DNA of 25,529 nt, taken from positions 1-25,529 of the forward strand of contig CAJOQL010000107.1 of the NCBI GenBank assembly GCA_905236935.1, read 5' to 3'. The DNA comes from an uncultured Bacilli bacterium. GTDB lineage: Bacteria > Bacillota_I > Bacilli_A > RF39 > UBA660. Made by a program: the position numbers and the translations under genes. This document shows positions 1-8,829 of the stretch, in pieces. Under the pieces are notes generated by a model. That model had not been told where the DNA came from, did not search any database, and saw only the letters and a list, made by a program, of their open reading frames with translations. Numbering within the stretch: the first letter of the stretch is position 1; every line of letters begins with the position of its first letter.

Positions 1-177
1 AATAAAACTAATATTGATTATGTAGTAGAAAAAGATAAAGTAAAAAAAGATATTAGTATTTTAAAAAAGTATATTGATGAAATAATTATTAATAAAAAAT
101 CTTTTAAATTAAAAGATAGGAATGCATTAAGCGATTCAGCAATGGTAAATGAATATATAAAATTATATTTAAAATAA
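1..177 (+). CDS. 3' end of an unidentified gene of the polysaccharide cluster (partial)
   Basis: Frame 1 is open from the first base to a TAA at 175-177, giving the last 58 residues of a protein whose start lies outside the window. The tail is lysine-rich and helical, ends in NEYIKLYLK and contains the stretch RNALSDSAMVNEY. It is followed after 14 nt by the next gene, which has its own ribosome binding site, so the two are probably in one operon. Because the neighbours are polysaccharide genes, a glycosyltransferase or other sugar-modifying enzyme is plausible, but no catalytic motif is visible in this fragment and I do not recognise the family. Confidence 0.75.
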   Translation, partial: NKTNIDYVVEKDKVKKDISILKKYIDEIIINKKSFKLKDRNALSDSAMVNEYIKLYLK

Positions 178-191
178 AGGAAATGATATAA

Positions 192-1454
192 ATGAAAGTA
201 AATTCTTATTTAGACAGAATAAAGGAGCCTATACAAAGAATTATTAATAGAATAGTTTATGTTCCAAAATCATCTAATAGTGTTAAATTTGATGAAGTTA
301 TTGAGATAAAGAATAATAATATAAGAATGATTAATAAATCTACTTTTAAAGTATTTGAAATAGAATATAATAAAAAAATATATTATTTCCGTGAAATTAA
401 AAGGCATTTGTATTTTAAAGATTATTTAATAAATCTACTAAATAATTATTATAGATATTGTAAACTAGATGCTGAAATGATTAGAAGTAAAGAAAAAATA
501 TATACAGCATTTTTAAAAAAAAATACTTTACGAAAGTTATATAATATGGGGTATTTATTTAATGAATCTTCAATGATTAGTGCTTTTTTTAGAACTTTAG
601 ATTATAATATTTTTGATATATGTGAATTAAATTATTTAAATAAGAAAAATATAATAAATTTATTACAATTTTTATGGGGTGAAATTTTTCTTTATAAATT
701 AAATGTTGGCTTGAAAATTGGTTTTTTTGAAACGTCAAATAGTAATAAAGAATTAGCAACAAAAAAATTAGCAGAGCTTTTATCTATTGGACATTTAGTG
801 CCGGAAACAAAAATTGTAAAACTAATAATTGATGGTATCGATATTAAATATGGTACTTTAATGGATCAAGTTCAGGGGATATCACCTCATAATTTATTAG
901 AAAATGAAAAACAAAACTATAATGCTAATTTTATAAAAGACTGCATAAGTTTAAATATTTTAGATGCTTTGGCGACTGAAAAAGATCATCGACCAGGTAA
1001 TTATTATGTAAAGTTTAAGAATGATGTTATTGATACGTTGCAAGTTTTTGATAATGATTCACCAAAATCTTTTTCGATTTCAAGTTCTATTAATTTGATA
1101 ACATATATGGGATGTGGGCCGTTAATAAATCGAAATAATGTATTGAATTATAACTTTATAGATAAATCTTTATACAAAAATATAATAATTATTCAATATA
1201 AAAGTATAGAATCAAATTTTAATGATTGCTTGACTTTATTACAAAAGTATTTTTTATGGCTTAGAATTAAAAAAATGAAAAAAGTATTAAATAAATCATT
1301 TAATAATGGATTGTATTTATTAGAACAAAATGATTGGAATAAAATAGGAAATGTTAGCTATAGTAAAAGAGGCTTTGTTTCATATTTAGAATTTTTTGTT
1401 AGTGGTGATTATGTTGATAATGATTTTGACATAAATAATATTTTAAAACGATGA
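192..1454 (+). CDS. Predicted kinase-fold protein (HipA/PI-kinase-like active site) in capsule cluster
   Basis: A 420-residue soluble protein with no signal peptide or membrane segment. I do not recognise the exact family, but the second half carries what look like the catalytic motifs of the HipA/phosphatidylinositol-kinase-like group. KDHRPGNYYV at 264-273 contains D265 and N270 with the D-x4-N spacing of a HipA-type catalytic loop, and VFDND at 285-289 supplies the acidic residue that normally binds metal. Upstream, KLAELLSIGHLVPETK (192-207) resembles the N-lobe region of such kinases. The first 150 residues have no visible homology. ATG at 192 is preceded by AAGGAAA at good spacing. It sits between the partial gene and the HAD-domain gene, so its substrate may be a sugar, a lipid carrier or a protein of polysaccharide assembly; that is inference. 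ORF call is firm; function moderate at best. Confidence 0.6.
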   Translation: MKVNSYLDRIKEPIQRIINRIVYVPKSSNSVKFDEVIEIKNNNIRMINKSTFKVFEIEYNKKIYYFREIKRHLYFKDYLINLLNNYYRYCKLDAEMIRSKEKIYTAFLKKNTLRKLYNMGYLFNESSMISAFFRTLDYNIFDICELNYLNKKNIINLLQFLWGEIFLYKLNVGLKIGFFETSNSNKELATKKLAELLSIGHLVPETKIVKLIIDGIDIKYGTLMDQVQGISPHNLLENEKQNYNANFIKDCISLNILDALATEKDHRPGNYYVKFKNDVIDTLQVFDNDSPKSFSISSSINLITYMGCGPLINRNNVLNYNFIDKSLYKNIIIIQYKSIESNFNDCLTLLQKYFLWLRIKKMKKVLNKSFNNGLYLLEQNDWNKIGNVSYSKRGFVSYLEFFVSGDYVDNDFDINNILKR

Positions 1455-1488
1455 TTATAAATAATAAAATTTGGAAAGGATAGTATAT

Positions 1489-3333
1489 ATGAAAAAAATA
1501 GAATATGAAAAATATGATATTATTTCATTTGATATTTTTGATACATTAATTTTTAGAAATCTACATAGTCCAGTTGATTTATTTGATTTAGTGGAATTGA
1601 AGTACAATAAGGAATTTAATAAAAGAATAAATGACTTTAAAGAAAAAAGAATATTAGCGCAAAGTATTTGCAAATCAAAATCTATAGAAGAAGAAATAAC
1701 AATTAATGACATATATTTTGAACTTCAAAATTATTATGATTTGTCAGTAGTTAAGATGTTAAAAAAAATTGAACTTGAGGTAGAGTTACTAATTACCCAA
1801 GCTAATTATGATATAAAAGAAGAATATGATAAATTAATACAAAATGGGAAAAAAATTATAATAATATCTGATATGTATTTAGAAAAAGAAACTATAAAGG
1901 CAATTTTAAGTAAATGTGGTTATAATAATTATTTTAAATTATATTTATCATCTGATTTAAAGAAAAAGAAGTCTACAGGAACTATATTTCGATTTGTATT
2001 AGATGATTTAAAATTGTCTTCTGATAAGATAATCCATATTGGTGATAATAAGCAAAATGATTATTTAATGCCTAAAAAATTTGGTATAGATTCTGTTTTA
2101 TATAGAAGACCAAAAGTTCATGATATCTCTTGTTACACTATTCCAAATTACATGTACAATAATAATGTAAAAAAAAATAATTATTTTTATAATTTTGGTT
2201 ATTCTTTTTTAGGATTATTATTAATTGCTTTTGTTAAATGGCTAAAAGTTGAAGTTGATAAATCTAAAAATAATAAAATATTATTTCTATCAAGAGATGG
2301 ATATTTAATAAAAAAAGCATTTGATTTGTACACAGATCAAAGCTATGATTCAATATATTTTTATGGTTCAAGAAGGGCAATTAGAATACCGTCATTTATA
2401 AAATGTAATAATTTTGATGAGATTTTAGAAAAAATTCATTCTCCAAAGAATTATGGGATTTTTAAAAAAAAATTGGGTATTGATGAATTGAATCTGACAA
2501 AAATAGAAGAAAAGTATGGGATTAATGATAATTGTAAAATAGATGATAATTCTTTTAATAATAGTAATTTTAAAGAAATGCTAGATGAACTAATTCCGAT
2601 AATAATGCATAATTCAGAAAAGGAATATAAAGAATTTTTAAAATATGTTGACCGATATAATTTAGGTAAGACTATTAATGTTGTTGATATAGGTTGGTTT
2701 GGAACAATGCAAGAATCTATGAATCAAATGCTTGATAATGTTAAAACAAATGGATTTTATATAGGATTGGTACCAAATGGGCCTTTACAATCGTTTTATA
2801 ATATGAAGGGATTTTTATTTGATAAAAATCATGATACTGGTTTGTATCAAATGCAATCATCTATTACTTCAATATTTGAATTTATGTTTACAGCACCGCA
2901 TGGCTCTACTAAAAAATATAATAGTCATTGTGATATAGGTGTAGAACTGTATGATTATGAATTTGAGCATAATGTTTATAATGAACATCTTAATTCAATT
3001 CATGAAGGAGCTTTAAAATTTATTAATGATTATATGATTATTGATAAATATTTTGATTTTGAATATATTCCTGAAAAAGTTTTTTATCCAATAAAAAGAT
3101 TAGTTCAAAATCCTACAAAAGAAGATGCTGTTAATTGGGGAAATATTGAGTTTAATGATAATGGGAAAAATTTTATTGCTAAGCCAGATAAATTTATACA
3201 TTATTTACTGGCTCCAAGCAAATATATTAAGGATTTTAAAAATTCTAGTTGGAAAATTGGCTTTTTAAGAAGAAGTTTACCTTTTATGATGAAAATCTAT
3301 TTTTTAAAAAATAAAAGTGAGGATAAAAAATGA
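1489..3333 (+). CDS. HAD-superfamily hydrolase with C-terminal polysaccharide-locus domain
   Basis: A 614-residue two-domain protein. Residues 1 to about 205 are a HAD phosphohydrolase: motif I FDIFDT (D15, D18), motif II IISDMYL (S127, D128), motif III lysine near KSTGT (K161) and motif IV HIGDNKQND (D186, D191). From about 240 begins the second domain typical of long HAD proteins in O-antigen and capsule loci: KILFLSRDGYLIKKAF (263-278), YGSRRAIRIPS (292-302), and VVDIGWFGTMQESM near 390-405. These proteins are usually annotated only as HAD-IA hydrolases, so the reaction is not established; removal of a sugar phosphate, possibly coupled to transfer, is conceivable. A TTG 18 bases upstream also opens the frame, but ATG 1489 is preferred because GGAAAGGA ends 8 nt before it. 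Its TGA overlaps the next gene's ATG, implying translational coupling with the flippase. Confidence 0.8.
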   Translation: MKKIEYEKYDIISFDIFDTLIFRNLHSPVDLFDLVELKYNKEFNKRINDFKEKRILAQSICKSKSIEEEITINDIYFELQNYYDLSVVKMLKKIELEVELLITQANYDIKEEYDKLIQNGKKIIIISDMYLEKETIKAILSKCGYNNYFKLYLSSDLKKKKSTGTIFRFVLDDLKLSSDKIIHIGDNKQNDYLMPKKFGIDSVLYRRPKVHDISCYTIPNYMYNNNVKKNNYFYNFGYSFLGLLLIAFVKWLKVEVDKSKNNKILFLSRDGYLIKKAFDLYTDQSYDSIYFYGSRRAIRIPSFIKCNNFDEILEKIHSPKNYGIFKKKLGIDELNLTKIEEKYGINDNCKIDDNSFNNSNFKEMLDELIPIIMHNSEKEYKEFLKYVDRYNLGKTINVVDIGWFGTMQESMNQMLDNVKTNGFYIGLVPNGPLQSFYNMKGFLFDKNHDTGLYQMQSSITSIFEFMFTAPHGSTKKYNSHCDIGVELYDYEFEHNVYNEHLNSIHEGALKFINDYMIIDKYFDFEYIPEKVFYPIKRLVQNPTKEDAVNWGNIEFNDNGKNFIAKPDKFIHYLLAPSKYIKDFKNSSWKIGFLRRSLPFMMKIYFLKNKSEDKK

Positions 3334-4856
3334 ATAGTAGGACAGAAAAATCTATTAAAAATATTAAATATTCTTTAATTGGGCAATTATTTGGAATAAT
3401 TTTGAATTTCATAAATAGAACTGTATTTATAAATGTTTTAAGTTCTGATTATTTAGGATTATCTGGATTGTTTTCTAATATGTTATCAATATTATCTCTA
3501 ACAGATTTAGGTTTTGGAACTGCAATTGCTTATGAGCTTTATAAACCGTTATCTGATGGTGACTATAAAACGATTAAGTCTTTAATGAATTATTTTAAAA
3601 AAATATATATAGTAATTGGTACTATTATGATTGTTTTAGGATTTATAACTATTCCTTTATATCCATATTTAATAAAGGAACTTCCTCAAATTGAAAACTT
3701 AAATCTGATCTATATATTATTTATATTAAATTCTTCATTTTCCTATTTTTTTGCTTATAAAAGAATTTTATTAATTTCAGATCAAAAAAAGTATGTGGAG
3801 ACTATATATAAATATACTATAATGTTTTTATCAAATATTTTTCAAATATTATTTTTATTATTAACTAAGGATTATATAGTTTATCTACTGATAAGATTAT
3901 TATTTACTATTATTGAAAACATAATAATTTCTATAAAAGTTAATAAAATATATCCATTTTTAAATGAAAAAGATAATGTTTTGATTACAAATATAGAAAA
4001 AAATAATATTTTTAGAAATGTAAAATCAATGTTTTTACATAGATTTGGCGGTGTTATAAAAACGTCCACTGATAATATTGTTACATCGAAATTTGTAAGT
4101 TTGGATATGGTTGGATTGTATTCAAATTATTATTTAGTTATAAGTGCTATACAAACAATTGTGCAACAAATTTTTAATTCATTAGTTTCCAGTGTAGGAA
4201 ATTTAAATGTTACTTCATCTAAAGAAAAAAAGACAGAAATATTTTTTAATTTATTTTTTGTTAATTTTTGTATATATACTTTTGTTTGCAATTGTTTGTT
4301 AAATCTTATTAATCCATTTATAAATTTATGGCTAGGTGAAAAATTTTTATTAAGTTCTTCAATAGTTATTATAATTATTATTGAATTGTATATTACTGGT
4401 ATGCGTAAGAGTTTACAAATTTTTAGGGAGGCTACTGGTAATTATAGTTTTGATTGGTTTTCTCCAATTATTGAGGTGATATTAAATATTGCTATTTCAA
4501 TTTTTTTAGCCATAAAATTTGGGTTAATAGGTGTTTTTTTGGGTACAATAATTAGTTCCTTACTTACTAATTTTTGGATAGAACCTTATATTATTATAAA
4601 AGAATCTTTTGAATGTAAATTAGCTGATTATTATAAAGCTTATTTTAAGTATACAATGACATCAATTTTTATTTTTTTAATAACTTATTTTATTTGTAAC
4701 TTTTTAAGAACTAAATCAATAATTTTTTTATTAATAAAAGGTGGAATTTCAACTATAACAACTATACTAATTATTTTGTTGTTATATAGAAAGAGTAATA
4801 ATTATATAACTATAAAAAATATTTTTAAGACTAAAGTTTTAAAAATCCTAGTATGA
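3330..4856 (+). CDS. Wzx-type oligosaccharide flippase (MATE/MOP superfamily)
   Basis: A 508-residue, highly hydrophobic polytopic membrane protein that would flip undecaprenyl-linked repeat units across the cytoplasmic membrane in a Wzx/Wzy-dependent pathway. The N-terminus (GQLFGIILNFINRTVFINVLS, then YLGLSGLF and LTDLGFGTAIAY) is characteristic of the polysaccharide-transporter branch of MOP exporters, with first helices pairing NRTVF and LGLSGLF motifs. Hydrophobic segments recur to the C-terminus, about 12-14 in all, with a central basic loop, and the length matches the family. The start ATG overlaps the upstream stop codon (ATGA). No Wzy polymerase or initiating sugar transferase is visible here, so those must lie upstream or elsewhere. 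A hairpin immediately follows the stop. Family confident, substrate unknown. Confidence 0.88.
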   Translation: MNSRTEKSIKNIKYSLIGQLFGIILNFINRTVFINVLSSDYLGLSGLFSNMLSILSLTDLGFGTAIAYELYKPLSDGDYKTIKSLMNYFKKIYIVIGTIMIVLGFITIPLYPYLIKELPQIENLNLIYILFILNSSFSYFFAYKRILLISDQKKYVETIYKYTIMFLSNIFQILFLLLTKDYIVYLLIRLLFTIIENIIISIKVNKIYPFLNEKDNVLITNIEKNNIFRNVKSMFLHRFGGVIKTSTDNIVTSKFVSLDMVGLYSNYYLVISAIQTIVQQIFNSLVSSVGNLNVTSSKEKKTEIFFNLFFVNFCIYTFVCNCLLNLINPFINLWLGEKFLLSSSIVIIIIIELYITGMRKSLQIFREATGNYSFDWFSPIIEVILNIAISIFLAIKFGLIGVFLGTIISSLLTNFWIEPYIIIKESFECKLADYYKAYFKYTMTSIFIFLITYFICNFLRTKSIIFLLIKGGISTITTILIILLLYRKSNNYITIKNIFKTKVLKILV

Positions 4857-4900
4857 TATTACTGATTATGATTATTAATTATTATTATAATCAGTAATAT
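4856..4900 (+). terminator. AT-rich hairpin after flippase gene (possible terminator)
   Basis: A 17-bp stem with one G-T pair (arms 4856-4872 and 4884-4900, 11-nt loop) begins at the flippase stop codon. It lacks a clean T-tract (TTATAATAATT follows), so it may be a weak terminator or an mRNA-stabilising hairpin separating this gene from the separately promoted cap operon. Confidence 0.55.
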
Positions 4901-4909
4901 TTATAATAA

Positions 4910-4938
4910 TTGTCAATATAGTACTCATTAGATTAAAT
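4910..4938 (+). promoter_or_regulatory. Candidate sigma-A promoter for the capEFG operon
   Basis: TTGTCA at 4910-4915 (5/6 match to consensus -35) and TTAAAT at 4933-4938 (4/6 match to -10) are separated by 17 bp. They lie just after the hairpin that ends the flippase gene and about 75 bp before the capE ATG, so a fresh transcript start here is plausible. The -10 is imperfect. Confidence 0.4.
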
Positions 4939-5013
4939 GAATTGAAAGATAAGCTTTATTTGTGATATTATTTCTTTAAGATTAAATAAAAAAAGAGAGA
5001 AGGAGAAAATAAA

Positions 5014-6066
5014 ATGAGTATATTTGAAGGAAAAATATTAATGATAACAGGTGGAACAGGTTCATTTGGAAATACTGTTCTAAAACATTTTTTAACAAGT
5101 GATATAGGAGAAATAAGAATATTTTCAAGGGATGAAAAGAAACAGGATGATATGAGACATGAATTACAAGCAAAATATCCAGAATATTCTAATAAAGTAA
5201 CTTTCTATATCGGTGACGTTAGAAATTATCAAAGTGTAAAGGATGCTATGGTTGGAGTGGATTATATATTCCATGCTGCAGCATTAAAACAAGTTCCAAG
5301 TTGTGAATTCTATCCAATGGAAGCAGTAAGAACAAATGTAATTGGTACAGATAATGTATTACATGCTGCTATGGAAGAAGGAGTTAAAAGAGTTGTTTGT
5401 TTATCTACAGATAAAGCAGCATATCCAATTAATGCAATGGGAACATCTAAAGCAATGATGGAGAAAATTATTTTTGCTAATGCAAGAGTAGCAGCACAAA
5501 GAAAAGGACCAGTTATTTGTTGTACAAGATATGGTAATGTTATGTGTTCAAGAGGTAGTGTAATTCCATTATTTATAGATCAAATAAAGAATGGTAGACC
5601 AATCACAATAACGGATCCAAATATGACAAGATTCTTAATGAATTTAGATGAGGCAGTTGATTTAGTACAATTTGCATTTGAACATGCAAATCCAGGTGAT
5701 TTATTTATTCAAAAGAGTGATGCATCAACAATTGGTGATTTAGCAAAAGCAGTTCAAAAATTATTTGGAGATACTGGAACAAATATAATTGGAACAAGAC
5801 ATGGTGAAAAGTTATTTGAAACTTTAATGACAAGAGAAGAAAGATTACGTGCTGAAGATATGGGACATTATTACAGAGTAGCTGCTGATTCAAGAGATTT
5901 GAACTATGATAAGTTTGTAGTTAATGGTGAAGTTAAGACTATGGCAGATGAATCATATACATCACACAATACTAGAAGATTAAATGTGGATGAAACAGTA
6001 GAAAAGATACTTACTACTGATTATGTAAATGAAGAACTTAAAAAGTGGCAAGAAGAAAATAGATAG
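5014..6066 (+). CDS. capE: UDP-GlcNAc 4,6-dehydratase/5-epimerase (CapE/FnlA)
   Basis: First enzyme of UDP-N-acetyl-L-fucosamine synthesis: it dehydrates UDP-GlcNAc at C4/C6 and epimerises C5 using bound NADP. It is a 350-residue extended short-chain dehydrogenase with the Rossmann glycine motif TGGTGSFG at 12-19, FSRDEKKQDDMRH at 37-49 typical of this branch, GDVRNYQSV at 67-75, and the active-site segment STDKAAYPINAMGTSK at 131-146. As in CapE/FnlA, the usual catalytic Tyr of YxxxK is Met (M142-xxx-K146). TRYGNVMCSRGSVIPLF follows further on, as expected. ATG 5014 has AGGAG at 5001-5005. capF and capG follow at 13 and 2 nt, giving the complete three-gene pathway. Its codon use is less extremely AT-rich than the upstream genes, consistent with a housekeeping-like or separately acquired cassette. 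Confidence 0.95.
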   Translation: MSIFEGKILMITGGTGSFGNTVLKHFLTSDIGEIRIFSRDEKKQDDMRHELQAKYPEYSNKVTFYIGDVRNYQSVKDAMVGVDYIFHAAALKQVPSCEFYPMEAVRTNVIGTDNVLHAAMEEGVKRVVCLSTDKAAYPINAMGTSKAMMEKIIFANARVAAQRKGPVICCTRYGNVMCSRGSVIPLFIDQIKNGRPITITDPNMTRFLMNLDEAVDLVQFAFEHANPGDLFIQKSDASTIGDLAKAVQKLFGDTGTNIIGTRHGEKLFETLMTREERLRAEDMGHYYRVAADSRDLNYDKFVVNGEVKTMADESYTSHNTRRLNVDETVEKILTTDYVNEELKKWQEENR

Positions 6067-6079
6067 GAAGTTTTAATAT

Positions 6080-7228
6080 ATGAAGATATTAGTAACTGGA
6101 TCTAATGGTTTTGTAGGAAAGAATTTAATAGCATCTTTATATAATATAAAAAATAATAAGGATAGGACTAGACCAAATTTAAATATTGAGGAAATATATG
6201 AATATAATCGTAATTCTTCAATAGATGATTTAAAAAAATATACAAAGACCTGCGATTTTGTATTTCATTTAGCTGGTGTAAATAGACCAAAAGAAACATC
6301 AGAATTTATGGAAGGAAATTATGATTTAACAAAGTTAATTTTAGATTCTTTAAAAGAAAATAGTAATTTTTGTCCATTAATGATATCTTCTTCAACTCAA
6401 GCAGAACTTGATAATGATTATGGAAAAAGTAAAAAAGCTGGGGAAGATTTAGTATTTGATTATGGAAAAAGTAATAATGTTAAGGTTGGTGTTTATAGAT
6501 TTCCTAATTTATTTGGTAAATGGTGTAAACCAAATTATAATAGTGTAATTGCTACTTGGTGTTATAATATTGCAAATGATTTAGATATAACTGTTAATGA
6601 TGAAAGTAAGGAATTAACTTTATGTTATATTGATGATGTTATATGTGAATTATTAGATTTATTAGAAGGAAAAGAGCATAGGGATGGAAATTATTGTTAT
6701 GTTCCTATAATGCATAAAGTAACTTTAGGTAAAATTGTAGAATATTTAAATAAATTTAAAAATCAAACTAATAGTTTAATAATGCCAGAGATACCAAATA
6801 ATTCATTTGAGAAAAAATTATATTCAACTTATCTATCTTATTTGCCCAAAGATAAAGTTATTTTTGATCTTAAAATGAATGTTGATGATAGAGGAAGTTT
6901 TACTGAATTATTAAAAACTGAAAATTGTGGACAGTTTTCAGTTAATATTAGTAAACCGGGAATTACAAAAGGTCAACATTGGCATCATAGCAAGTGGGAA
7001 TTTTTTATGGTAGTTTCTGGGCATGCTTTAATACAAGAAAGACAAGTTGGTACAGATAAGGTATTAGAGTTTGAAGTTAGTGGAGATAAACATCAAGCAG
7101 TTCATATGTTACCAGGTTATACTCATAATATTATTAATTTATCAAAAACAGATAATTTAGTAACAGTAATGTGGGCTAATGAAATATTTGATAATAATCA
7201 TCCAGATACTTATTTTGAGGAGGTATAA
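6080..7228 (+). CDS. capF: Bifunctional reductase/cupin epimerase of UDP-FucNAc synthesis (CapF/FnlB)
   Basis: Second enzyme of the UDP-L-FucNAc pathway, acting on the CapE product by C3 epimerisation and C4 reduction to a UDP-talosamine-type intermediate. The 382 residues comprise an N-terminal NAD(P)-binding SDR domain (GSNGFVG at 7-13; catalytic SSS at 103-105 and Y114-xxx-K118) and a C-terminal cupin from about residue 265. The cupin carries HWHHSKWEFF and later HMLPGYTHNI, whose histidines fit the zinc site of CapF. The internal segment VDDRGSFTELLK marks the domain start. The gene follows capE by 13 nt, with GGAAG before ATG 6080. Length and architecture match known CapF proteins. Confidence 0.94.
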   Translation: MKILVTGSNGFVGKNLIASLYNIKNNKDRTRPNLNIEEIYEYNRNSSIDDLKKYTKTCDFVFHLAGVNRPKETSEFMEGNYDLTKLILDSLKENSNFCPLMISSSTQAELDNDYGKSKKAGEDLVFDYGKSNNVKVGVYRFPNLFGKWCKPNYNSVIATWCYNIANDLDITVNDESKELTLCYIDDVICELLDLLEGKEHRDGNYCYVPIMHKVTLGKIVEYLNKFKNQTNSLIMPEIPNNSFEKKLYSTYLSYLPKDKVIFDLKMNVDDRGSFTELLKTENCGQFSVNISKPGITKGQHWHHSKWEFFMVVSGHALIQERQVGTDKVLEFEVSGDKHQAVHMLPGYTHNIINLSKTDNLVTVMWANEIFDNNHPDTYFEEV

Positions 7229-7230
7229 TT

Positions 7231-8409
7231 TTGAAAACTGATTATAGTGATATAAAATGGAAAGAAAATGGAAAATTAAAGTTATTAATTATTGTTGGTA
7301 CTAGACCAGAAATAATTAGATTATCTGCTGTTATTAATAAGTGCAGAGAATATTTTGATTGTATACTTGCTCATACTGGACAAAATTATGATTATAATTT
7401 AAATGGTATTTTCTTCCATGATTTAAAGCTAGAAGATCCAGAAGTATATATGAATTCAGTTGGTGATGATTTAGGAGCTACAGTAGGTAATATTATTAAC
7501 TCATCTTATAAATTAATGAATCAAATTAAACCAGATGCTTTACTTATATTAGGAGATACAAATAGTTGTTTATCCGCAATTAGCGCTAAAAGATTACATA
7601 TACCAATATTCCATATGGAAGCTGGTAATAGATGTAAAGATGAATGTTTACCTGAAGAAACTAATAGAAGAATAGTAGATATTATTTCTGATGTAAACTT
7701 AGCATACTCAGAACATGCAAGAAAGTATTTACATGAGTGTGGACTACCAAAAGAAAGAGTTTATGTAACTGGTTCTCCAATGGCTGAAGTATTACATCAA
7801 AATTTAGAAGAAATTAAATCTTCTGATATACTATCTAGATTAAATTTAGAACCTAAAAAATATATTTTATTATCTGCTCATAGAGAAGAAAATATAGATA
7901 CTGAAGAAAACTTTAATAGTTTATTTAATGCTATTAATAAAATGGCTGAAAAATATGATATGCCAATTCTATATTCTTGCCATCCAAGAAGTAAGAAAAG
8001 ATTAGAAAATAGTGGTTTTAAACTAGATTCAAGAGTTATTAGGCATGAACCTTTAGGCTTTCATGATTATAACAACTTACAAATGAATGCTTTTGCGGTT
8101 GTTAGTGATTCTGGTACATTACCAGAGGAAAGTAGTTTCTTTACAAGTCAAGGGTATTCATTCCCAGCAGTATGTATAAGAACAAGTACAGAAAGACCTG
8201 AAGCATTAGATAAAGGTGATTTTGTTTTGGCTGGTATAGATGAAAAAAGCTTATTACAGGCTGTTGATACTGCTGTAGAGTTAAATCTAAATAATGATTT
8301 AGGTATTCCAGTACCAGATTATGTAGAAGAAAATGTTTCTACAAAAGTAGTTAAAATAATTCAAAGTTATACTGGAATTGTTAATAAAATGGTTTGGAGA
8401 AAGAAATAA
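7231..8409 (+). CDS. capG: UDP-N-acetylglucosamine 2-epimerase family enzyme (CapG/FnlC)
   Basis: Third enzyme, converting the CapF product at C2 to UDP-N-acetyl-L-fucosamine. The 392-residue protein has the non-hydrolysing UDP-GlcNAc 2-epimerase fold: IVGTRPEIIRLSAV at 21-34, HTGQNYDYNL at 48-57, LGDTNSCLSA, HMEAGNRCKDECLPEETNRR, SAHREENID, CHPRSKKRLE and SDSGTLPEES. EAGNRCKDECLPEETNRR rather than the EAGLRTGD of MnaA fits the FucNAc branch. The start is TTG 7231: an excellent GAGGAGGT at 7217-7224 lies 6 nt upstream and the capF stop only 2 nt upstream, so the three genes are one operon. A terminator follows 21 nt after the stop. Confidence 0.94.
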   Translation: MKTDYSDIKWKENGKLKLLIIVGTRPEIIRLSAVINKCREYFDCILAHTGQNYDYNLNGIFFHDLKLEDPEVYMNSVGDDLGATVGNIINSSYKLMNQIKPDALLILGDTNSCLSAISAKRLHIPIFHMEAGNRCKDECLPEETNRRIVDIISDVNLAYSEHARKYLHECGLPKERVYVTGSPMAEVLHQNLEEIKSSDILSRLNLEPKKYILLSAHREENIDTEENFNSLFNAINKMAEKYDMPILYSCHPRSKKRLENSGFKLDSRVIRHEPLGFHDYNNLQMNAFAVVSDSGTLPEESSFFTSQGYSFPAVCIRTSTERPEALDKGDFVLAGIDEKSLLQAVDTAVELNLNNDLGIPVPDYVEENVSTKVVKIIQSYTGIVNKMVWRKK

Positions 8410-8430
8410 AGTAACTTACTAAAAATTATT

Positions 8431-8462
8431 AAAGAGTTCTGAATTAATAGAATTCTTTTTTT
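8431..8462 (+). terminator. Rho-independent terminator of the capEFG operon
   Basis: AAAGAGTTCT (8431-8440) pairs with AGAATTCTTT (8449-8458) with one G-T pair and an 8-nt loop, running into an uninterrupted T-tract to 8462. It sits just downstream of capG and closes the polysaccharide cluster. Confidence 0.85.
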
Positions 8463-8634
8463 GTTAAAATTTATTTTAGAAATTGTTATAATTTGCCTGT
8501 TTTTGCTACTATATTTGGAATAGTTGTTGTATTATTCTTTTAAAAACAATCCAATATTTGTTAGAAAAATCATCCAATAAGATAAGAAAATTTCATCCAA
8601 TAAATATAGACAAATTAAAGGATTTATATTATAA

Positions 8635-8829
8635 TCAGTTTTAGAATTTTGTAAGGAGTCTAAAACGGATAAAGAGATAAGAGATTATTTAAATATTAAG
8701 TCTAGAAAATATATATCAATCAGCTTACATAATCAATCCTTTAATACGTGATAATTGGTTAGAATATACTAATAAAAATAGTGTAATACTAGAAATCAAA
8801 GGTATGTTACTGTAAATAAAAGTGTTTAG
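8635..8829 (+). pseudogene. Decayed C-terminal winged-helix fragment of an ATP-binding/Fic-type protein
   Basis: No intact ORF exists in the 500-bp gap before the VanZ gene, but three successive frames can be read as one protein tail. 8635 onward gives VLEFCKESKTDKEIRDYLNI followed by KSRKYIS, the next frame gives NPLIRDNWLEYTNKNS, and from 8794 NQRYVTVNK, ending at TAG 8827-8829. This resembles the C-terminal wHTH found in many AlbA_2/HATPase_c_4 ATP-binding proteins and Fic proteins of Firmicutes. At least two frameshifts separate the pieces and no N-terminal domain remains, so it is a relic. The preceding part (8463-8634) has in-frame stops and only faint coding character. Confidence 0.6.

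Noticed and set aside
1455..1712. Minus-strand 85-codon ORF
   Set aside because: Lies antisense to the HAD gene, no ribosome binding site, low-complexity composition from AT-rich complement.
3881..4069. Minus-strand ORF inside the flippase gene
   Set aside because: Shadow of a well-supported gene with no start signal.
4982..5173. Minus-strand ORF over the capE start
   Set aside because: Antisense to capE and its ribosome binding site; composition is that of a reverse-complement shadow.
5705..5893. Minus-strand ORF inside capE
   Set aside because: Antisense shadow with no supporting signals.
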